A stretch of DNA of 64,000 bases from Cycas panzhihuaensis (lineage: Eukaryota; Cycadophyta). The translations under genes and the position numbers were made by a program. The notes below the pieces were generated by a model, which saw nothing but the letters and a program-made list of their open reading frames with translations, had not been told where the DNA came from and did no database searches. The DNA lies in assembly GCA_023213395.1 (NCBI GenBank), contig CM041465.1, positions 211,241,741 through 211,305,740 on the forward strand. Reading direction: 5' to 3'. Of the stretch, positions 57,456 to 64,000 are shown one piece after another; the stretch's first letter is position 1, and each line of letters starts with the position of its first letter.

Positions 57456-58439
57456 TCATGAAGTTGGCGCTTTACAATTGCTTGGATCTTTTTGGATCAA
57501 TTTTGATTCCTTCACCGTGATAATGTGGCCCGGATACTCCAATTCTTTTTGCGAAGAACACTTTTTCTTATTTGCAAACAATTGCGCTTTCTCAAGTGTG
57601 AGCGTAACTTCCTTTATATGTTCCATATGTTCTTCCCATGTTTTGCTATAGATTAGGATATCGTCAAAGAAAACCAGAATAAATTTTCTCAAAACATGTT
57701 TTAGTATTGAATTCATTGTGCTTTGGAAAGTAGCTGGAGCATTTGTTAAGGCAAAAGGCATAACCTTGAATTCAAACAACCCTTCATGCGTTCTGAATGC
57801 AGTTTTGTAGACATCTTCTTCTTTGACCCTTATTTGGTAGTATCCTGAGCGCAAATCTATCTTTGAAAAGTATTGAGCTCCATGTAATTCATCTAACAAA
57901 TCTTCAATCCTTGGGATAGGGTATCGATTCTTTATGGTCAATTTGTTCAAGCCACGATAATCCACACACATTCTGTAAGATCCATCTTTCTTTAGATTGA
58001 CCACCACGGGAGAGGCGAATGGACTCGTGCTTTTCACCACTACACCTTGGAGTAACAGTTCTTGTGTGATTTTTTCAATTTCTTTCCTGAGATGATAAGG
58101 ATGCCTATATGGAGGAATGTTGACTGGTATTGCTCCGGGGATAAGGTCTATTGCGTGCTCTAATTCCCTTTTCGGTGGCAGTCCTTGGGGTTCTTCAAAA
58201 ACTCTTTGATGTTTTTCTAAGATTTCCTGAATCTCTGAGGGAATGTCTTCTATTTCTACTTTGTAACATGACATTATGTACGCTTGTGGATTCTTCTTTA
58301 AAAATTTTTCCATCCTATGAGATGAGACAAAATTTGACCGGGGTGTGGTCAGCTTGTAGTCGATATTTGCGTCCTTTTGTCGAAACACATAAATCTTGTC
58401 ATATAGTTGGTAACGATGTTTCCCAACGTTTGTAGCCAT
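57456..58439 (-). mobile_element. Reverse transcriptase of the innermost element
   Basis: A 327-codon minus-strand frame is the longest surviving retrotransposon frame in the window. Motifs in order are: FEEPQGLPPKRELEHAIDL, YRHPYHLRKEIEK, PFASPVVVNLKKDGSYRMCVDYR, PIPRIEDLLDEL, FSKIDLRSGYYQIRVKEED, VMPFALTNAPATFQ and the catalytic box VFFDDILIYS. The box is usually VFVDDILIYS/VFFDDILIYS in this lineage, so it looks intact. In the tail, ELEYPGHIITVK replaces the usual LGHxIS. The frame ends where RNase H should begin. Without the other domains the element is not autonomous. Confidence 0.93.
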
Positions 58440-58965
58440 TGAATCCCCAAATGTTCATCTATTCCGCCTATAGGCATGGCAAACATACAAGTTGTGACCT
58501 TGTAATCATTAATCTGGAGAGTTGTATCTTTGCGATCCTCCACATGGCATTGTTCTCCCATTTACTATTGACACTTGAAGGTGTTGAGGGGTTTCACTTG
58601 TAACCCCAATTTTTCTCACGATGCCTTGTTTATAAAATTATGTGTACTCCCACTATTAACTAAAATTGATAATCGGTGTTCCCTTGATTTGTCCTTGGAA
58701 TCTTAGGGTCTGTGGGGATACCTGTTGCCCTGTAATGGCCTACAGTGAGATTTGGACATTCCCTGTATCCACTTCCAGAAGTTCATCTTCCTCCCTTTCT
58801 ATGCTCTGGTCTTGTTCTACTTCTTCCTCTGCTTCTTAGGTATTGCATCCTCATTATTGATTATGAAAACCTTTTTCCGAGCAATCGGTGTTCCTTATTC
58901 CATTTTCCTCCACACTTGAAGCACGCCCCTTTTCTTATATGCTCCTCTTTGGTTGTTCCCGAGCT
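58340..58965 (-). mobile_element. Protease and gag zinc-knuckle region, innermost element
   Basis: A minus-strand frame at 58561-58349 contains MPIGGIDEHLGIQWLQTLG, the C-terminal half of gypsy protease (LGxxWL). Around 58930-58870, GACFKCGGKWNKEHR, with the final Cys displaced by one inserted base, is a CCHC knuckle. Frame breaks lie between the two. Confidence 0.75.
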
Positions 58966-59940
58966 TTCTCTGTATTTCTTGTAGCTAACGGAGGATCTAC
59001 CTTTATTCCTGATTTTGCCCAATTAGGATTCTGGGTCTGATATGGTGGTGGCTCATATCTACTTGTATATGTTGGTCTACTATCTCTAAGTTCTGCCTCT
59101 ACATTTCTTGCTATCCGAATTGCTACTTGGAGTTGAGGTGGATCTGCTGCTTTAACTCTAAATTTGATCTGATTTTTTAATCCACTAATATAAGTCTCCG
59201 GTAAACATTCTTGCGGTATTTTTTCTGAGACCATACATTGTAGTGTTTGGAATTGTTCTCAGTATATTCTTGGACCGCTCCTTGTTGATGTAATCGTGTT
59301 AATTGAGTAAAGTAATCCTGATTCCAAGAATCGCCATATTGCTCTATTAGTCCTCCTCTTAGATTCTCCCAAGTCCATTGTATTGGTAAATTCATCTTTA
59401 GCCACCAATAGTACCACCTTAATGCCCTTCCATTTAAGTGTAAGGATGCTATTTCCATCTTTTCCTTACTTGTTGAGTTATAGACCCTAAAATAGTTCTC
59501 CATTTGTAAGATCCAATTTGTGATATTCTTGGATACTTCAGATCAAATTTTTCCAAGGATAATCTTGCTCCTTTCCATCCATTATCCATGTTGGAAGTTC
59601 TCCTTTCATAAATTCGTCCATCAAACCTATTCCCCGATTTTCTTGATTGTTCCAAGTATCTATTTGTTCTATTCACGATGCATTGTTGTTATCCATTTCT
59701 CCACCCGACACATTACGTGTTGCTTGATCCGCTTTTGCTAGTAACTCTGAATTAAGGTTGTTAAAGCCTTTATGCTCTCGTTTAATTCTAATGCGCCTTC
59801 AAATTTTTCCTCCGAGGTTTTAGAGTGGGTCGCTATCTTCCTAGAACGAGGGTTTTCCCGATCTCAATTCTATTTCTATTTATTTTGCTTGGGAACTTTT
59901 TTTTTACCTTTTTTATGCTTTTCCCTTCTAAAACGAAGCT
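58966..59940 (-). mobile_element. gag of the innermost element
   Basis: Three overlapping minus-strand frames form the gag core. 59676-59449 gives LSLEKFDLKYPR. 59503-59177 gives MENYFRVYNSTSKEKMEIASLHLNGRALRWYYWW, the LxGxAxxWY signature, then WENLRGGLIEQYG and FTQLTRLHQQGAVQEYT. 59234-58935 gives YISGLKNQIKFRVKAADP. Two frameshifts, otherwise well preserved. Confidence 0.85.
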
Positions 59941-59950
59941 CTGATACCAC
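59938..59950 (-). promoter_or_regulatory. Primer-binding site of the innermost element
   Basis: The plus strand reads GCTCTGATACCAC, whose complement TGGTATCAGAGC matches tRNA-Met exactly. It lies one base from the right-hand LTR, which is therefore the 5' LTR. Confidence 0.9.
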
Positions 59951-59951
59951 T

Positions 59952-60521
59952 TGTAGTGATCTGATTCTACTTTTATAGCAATTTTCCTCAAAAATACAAG
60001 TAATAACCACAAAAATAATAACTAGATGCTATTCAACAAGGAAAATAAATAATGAACAAGAATTACGTAATCCATGTAAGTAAATAATAGTCTTTATTGT
60101 CAAATAATACCAAAATAGAGCAAAAGTTCAACAAAGTACTGCTTTCTTGAAGACGTGAGCTTCCCTCTTCGAGGCGAGGAACCCTCCAAACCGCAATTTC
60201 CAAATGGGCGAGCTAATCATGTTCTAGAACCGAAAATGCGCGACAAAAGAACCTCCGACGATGTTGAAATGAGGCCACAAATCCTCCTTAAATAGGCAGC
60301 CAAACGAAAGTAATAGAAGTCGGCCGGGTAATATTCTTCTTAAACCGCTCAAATAGAAGTCGCCGAACTTCTCCAAAAAGCTGGCAGCTAACTTGAAATG
60401 GCCATAACTTTTGATTGAGATGTCGAATTGACTTTCGTCCCGAACCGCTGGAATCCTTGTTCGTAGGCCTTCAATTTGAATGGTTACATGGCATAGTTTT
60501 AACTAGATTTTGAATGGTACG
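59952..60521 (-). mobile_element. Right LTR (5' LTR) of the innermost gypsy element
   Basis: 570 bp, partner of 54976-55544. It ends TACG where the left copy ends TACA, a single substitution of the terminal CA. The GTGGG duplication follows at 60522. Confidence 0.93.
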
Positions 60522-60526
60522 GTGGG
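60522..60526. repeat. Target-site duplication, right copy
   Basis: GTGGG, partner of 54971-54975. Confidence 0.85.
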
Positions 60527-61110
60527 TCACCAATTGTCTTGGTGCCTAAGAAGGATGGAGGATGGAGAATGTGTATAGACTTTCGTGCTTTGAATAAAAT
60601 TACAATTAAAAATCGCTACCCTTTGCCTCGCATAGATGATTTGCTTAATCAAATTCAGCATGCTTATTATTTTACTAAGTTGGATTTAAAAATGGTTATC
60701 ACCAAGTTAGGGTCAAGGAGGAGGACACATGGAAGACGGCCTTCAAAACAAAGCAAGGACTCTTTGAATGGATGGTTATGCCTTTCATATTGTGTAATGC
60801 TCCCGCAACATTTATGAGGCTAATGAATGAAATGTTAAGGCCTTGGATAATTTTGTTGTTGTCTATCTTGATGATATTTTGATTTTCAAAGAACACATGG
60901 GAAGAACATTTGCGGACATAGAAGAAGTTTTAAAGACTATGGCTAAGCATCATTTGAAGCTTAATGTGAAGAAGTGTGAATTTGGCAAGGAAAACTTGAT
61001 CTTCTTAGGCTTTGTGGTTAGAGGAGGAAAGTTGAGCATCGATCCACTCAAGACTCAAGCCATCCTCAAATGGCCTAGGCTAACAAACATCACGAGGTGA
61101 GAAGTTTTTA
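60527..61110 (+). mobile_element. RT of the middle nested element (right of inner insertion)
   Basis: It resumes with [22 protein letters not shown] and [23 protein letters not shown] (60535-60690). A frameshift follows, with a decayed GYxQI region. Then come the catalytic box VVVYLDDILIF (60852-60885) and KKCEFGKENLIFLGFVVRGGKL (60970-61035). Both catalytic Asp residues are kept. Confidence 0.88.
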
Positions 61111-61640
61111 GGAGCTTTTCAATACTTGAGAAAGTTTATTCTTCATTTCTCACAGGTTGCAGCACCTATACATGGATTGACAAAATCTAGTAGAAAGTTT
61201 ACTTGGGGTTCCAAGGAGGAAGAAGCTTTTCTTCTTTTAAAGAAGAAAATTTGTGAAGCACTAGTTTTGGCAATGCCAAATTTGCAAAGGCCTTTGAAGT
61301 AGAAGTCGATGCAAGTGGAAATACGATGGGAGTCAGTCCTTATTCAAGATGGGAAGCCTATTGCCTACTATTCGGAAGTCTTCACCCCTTAAGTGAAGAA
61401 CTACCTAACATATGATCGAGAAATGTTCACACTTCATCAAGCATGCAAGCATTGGCGGTCACACTTGCTCGGAAAAGAGGTTGTTGTTTATACCGATCAC
61501 AAGCCTCTTCAATTTTTACAAACCCAAAGTAAATTATAGCATGCAAGACACATGGAGTGAATGAGTTATTTACAACAATTCAATATCGTACTTAAGTATA
61601 ATAAGGGCTCTACTAACAAAATTGCGATATGTTATCTAGA
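61111..61640 (+). mobile_element. RNase H of the middle nested element
   Basis: FQYLRKFILHFSQVAAPIHGLTK (61120-61190) is the RT-RNase H connection. Later pieces are KPIAYYSEVFTP, YLTYDREMFTLHQACKHWRSHLLG (61405-61475) and VVVYTDHKPLQFLQT (61480-61530). The TDH motif is present. Stops occur near 61390 and 61537. Confidence 0.85.
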
Positions 61641-62281
61641 CCACCTTGTTCCACTTCTTCTTCTACTTTTGTTTGTAGTTCTCTTATGAGTTTGCAGGTG
61701 GAACCAATGCATCATGAAGAGTACAAAGACTTGTACCATGAAGATGAAGCTTTGAAGGAAGAATTAGAGAACCTAGTGAAAGGAAGACCTTCCACTTGCT
61801 TGGAAGGATGGTCTACTTTTCAAAGGGGAGCAACTCTATGTTCCATCAAAAGGAGACAAGATCAAGTGGCTTAGAGAAGCCCATACTTCTAAAGTAGTTG
61901 GTCACTTTGGTATAGAGAAGACTTTAGCAAACTTGAGAAGATATGTTGTATGGCCAAAATGCAAAATGATGTAAAAATATGTAAAGGATGTGTAATGTGT
62001 AATACTTCTAAGCCTTCTTCTAGAAAATTAGGATTGTATACACCACTTCCTATTCCCACTAGGCCTTGGGAAAGTATCTCCATTGATTTTTAGGGGACTT
62101 CCCATGACTAGGAAGGGACATGATAATCTCTTTGTTGTTGTAGATAGGTTCAAGAAATGATATGTCTAATACCTTCTAACAACACAATCACGGTATAGAG
62201 CAACCGAGTTATTCTTCGAGCATGTATGGAAGAATTTTGGCTTGCCTTCTTCCATCATTTCAGACGGGGACACTCGTTTCC
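61641..62281 (+). mobile_element. Integrase N-terminal half, middle nested element
   Basis: The zinc finger reads VVGHFGIEKTLANLRRY (61895-61945), then CKGCVMCNTSKPSSRK (61982-62030). The core begins with RPWESISIDF (62063-62090), followed after a stop by decayed GHDNLFVVVDRF and the EFWLAFFHHFRRGHSF-type stretch around 62225-62280 that contains the second catalytic Asp region. Frame breaks are numerous. Confidence 0.8.
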
Positions 62282-62570
62282 TTTGATGATTTTGGAAGTG
62301 AGTATGGGAGATGATGGATAGGAAATTGAAGAGGAGTAGAAGTTTGGATGGTGAAAGAGATGGAGAAAGGGAAGTAGTGAAGAGAAGTTTGGTAGATGTA
62401 TTGAGGGGATAGAATTGGAAGGATGGAAACACTTCCCATCAATCATTCCCTTTTCTACAATTTCCATTTAATACACCAATCCATCCATCACACTCTAAAC
62501 CACCTTTTCAACTTTCTTTCCCATACTTCCCTCAAACTCCATTTCACTTACACTTTTCCATCCAACCTAA
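62282..62570 (+). mobile_element. Integrase core segment with C-free and G-free halves
   Basis: By position and residual similarity this is the second half of the integrase core. The first 148 bases have no C and the last 144 (overlapping by three) have no G. Treating the missing C as G, or G as C, makes the stretch read as integrase again. For example 62410-62429, GATAGAATTGGAAGGATGGA, becomes codons for Y-N-S-K-H-P, and CATTTCAC near 62540 then encodes the F-D expected before L-H-F. Flanking sequence on both sides is normal. See findings. Confidence 0.75.
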
Positions 62571-63190
62571 GGAAGGATCCCAAGAAAGAGAAGGAGGAGC
62601 ATGAGAAGGCTTTAAGATATTTAGAGAAGATCCGAGAGTCCACAAAGAAGTACACTATCAACTTCTAAGGACTCAATAAAAGTACAAGGAAAGACATGAC
62701 AAGCATAGGCAAGAGTGTACTTTTCAAGAAGGAGATTTAGTATGGTTATACTTGAGCAAGGAGAGGTTAAAAGGAGAAGGCAAGAAACTCAAACCTATAA
62801 GGTATGGACCATTCAAGATTTTGAGAAAAGTAGGTGGAAATGCTTTCTAACTTAATCTTCCACCTTATATGCAAATATATTTAGTAGTAAATGCTGAATA
62901 CTTAAAACTCTTTGAGCCCTCCATGCTAGATGAGGAACAGGACCGATTCACTTTACCTTCAGTTGATGATTTATATTTGGAAAGTGAGGAGCCTCTCAAG
63001 GAAGATTGTATCTTGGAGAGAAAATCTACCAAAACAAGACATAAGACACATGAATCTTTTAGGATTGGAGTAGCAAGGCAATTACCTAGTAAGGCCAAGT
63101 GGTTTAGTAGGCAACAAGGAGAACAACACTTCCCCCATCTCCAATTCTAAGCCAAACAGGAGTTGGCTATTTTCCAAGAAAGGGGAGCCA
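62571..63190 (+). mobile_element. Integrase C-terminus and 3' end, middle nested element
   Basis: HEKALRYLEKIRESTKKYT (62600-62660) is the helical segment after the core. Then, shifted, come FKKEI and a GDLVWLYLSKERLKGEGKK-type stretch with PIRYGPFKILRKVG (62740-62840). The frame 62869-63150 reads MQIYLVVNAEYLKLFEPSMLDEEQ and a variable tail. A polypurine tract AAGAAAGGGGAG (63176-63187) sits just before the 3' LTR. Confidence 0.8.
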
Positions 63191-63648
63191 TGATCCAAGA
63201 GGATCTACCATACGTTACAGGATCACGCGAAAATGCTAGGCATTGGTATAACCGAAGAGATATGGCCAAATGGTATCAAAAATATATGAAATTTTGTGTA
63301 AATCTAGAAGACACATCCCACTAAATGTGTACAAAAGGTGGGGTTCGAAAATATCATTTGATTAAAGTTCAAGCCTTGTTTTACATAAAATTAATCCCAC
63401 TAGCGTAAAAAAAAATAGCAAATATATATTATAATTAGATGAATAAACATATGGCCAATCGACATCTAAATGAGCTAAAATTTTGAGGAAGCGAGGAGAC
63501 ATGTGTTCCTATCGTGTACCAAATTTGAGATGAATTGAGTTGGTTAAGGTCGGCCATAAGTCGCAACTTTTAAGAATTACATGAAGGCCACTTGACAAGA
63601 AAAATAAAAACACATATTATAATTAAATGAATAAAAATATAGCCAATC
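63191..63648 (+). mobile_element. 3' LTR of the middle nested element, truncated
   Basis: It begins TGATCCAAGAGGATC and follows the 5' LTR for about 458 bases, including the whole first 190-bp unit. It breaks off about 40 bases into the second unit at ATAGCCAATCAC, so some 590 bases of LTR are missing. The sequence of the outer Tat-like element resumes immediately. Confidence 0.88.
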
Positions 63649-64000
63649 ACAAGGATCTTCTGGTGACCATGCCTGTGGTGGCCAGAAGGTAAGTTAGGCG
63701 CGAAGCCCGCTAGGTGCTCAAGTAGGGCTTCATCATCCTCAAAGTAATCCACCCCATGGATGACCTTACTTCGAGTAGATGAAGTGTTAGAGGGAGTGGA
63801 GGCAATGGGACCGTGATGGTTGTCCTGGGTTGCTGACTTCCTCGCGAGACTCTAAAGGAGAGTCAAAAAGAGGCTCCTCGAAAGGAGCGAAAGGCAGTTC
63901 TTCGAAACCACCACCTATAGGAGGTGATAAGGGAGAAGAAATGATGATGGACGAGTCAACATAAGTGATGACATGTGACACATAGGAGTGGCTAGTCTCA
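63649..64000 (-). mobile_element. Continuation of Tat-like copy 2 beyond the insertion
   Basis: Minus strand. MDYFEDDEALLEHLAGFAPNL (63752-63690) matches IDYFENDEALAFSGL of copy 1 (about 6850-6810). The S/P/E-rich stretch 63981-63787 matches 7368-7114. Compared with copy 1, the segment equivalent to about 6593-6775 is missing between 51977 and 63650. The element runs on past the window end. Confidence 0.85.

Noticed and set aside
1-64000. tRNA or rRNA genes
   Set aside because: B-box-like words occur only in the SINE-like element. I found no cloverleaf-compatible partner sequences and no rRNA signature.

Overview
This is a repeat-dominated stretch of a nuclear plant genome. One gene looks intact: a leucine-rich-repeat receptor kinase at 33812-37185 with a single short intron. 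Almost everything else that can be identified is LTR-retrotransposon sequence in various states of decay, plus tandem repeats, microsatellites, one SINE-like insertion and a short mitochondrial-chaperonin (CPN60) pseudogene. The low gene density, nested Ty3/gypsy elements, very AT-rich spacers and a subfamily-XII-type non-RD receptor kinase fit a large plant genome. A gymnosperm would be my guess, but that is inference and not proven by the sequence.

Layout. 1-5000: AT-rich DNA, a CPN60 fragment (2951-3195), a stretch rich in AGATCT-type words, and an LTR with a tRNA-Met-type primer site. 5005-13690: minus-strand Tat-like Ty3/gypsy element (copy 1) with gag, protease and RT-RNase H remnants and a right-hand LTR/leader; its integrase is missing. 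13700-16210: plus-strand copia RT-RNase H remnant, then a plus-strand gypsy integrase remnant. 16210-19970: featureless. 19970-29990: pieces of Tat-like elements, including a plus-strand integrase (copy 3), a TA/GA microsatellite, an antisense-gene remnant and a second RNase H. 30000-33745: spacer, then an AT-rich ~290-bp tandem array that runs into the receptor-kinase promoter and carries a SINE-like insertion with perfect 14-bp target-site duplications. 37190-43520: minisatellite, minus-strand gypsy RT-RNase H remnant, an LTR and a zinc-knuckle fragment. 43520-64000: a minus-strand Tat-like element (copy 2), split at about 51977 by a plus-strand gypsy element (51978-63648). That element is itself split by a minus-strand gypsy element (54976-60521) with a GTGGG target-site duplication, giving three levels of nesting.

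Two observations stand out. First, inside the integrase of the middle nested element, 148 bases without any C (62282-62429) directly adjoin 144 bases without any G (62427-62570). The sequence still aligns with integrase if each missing C was replaced by G in the first half and each missing G by C in the second. This is either an assembly or sequencing artefact or a very odd mutational process. Second, copies 2 and 3 of the Tat-like element share an oppositely transcribed gene-like segment with a conserved TATA box, lying between the integrase and an extra RNase H domain.
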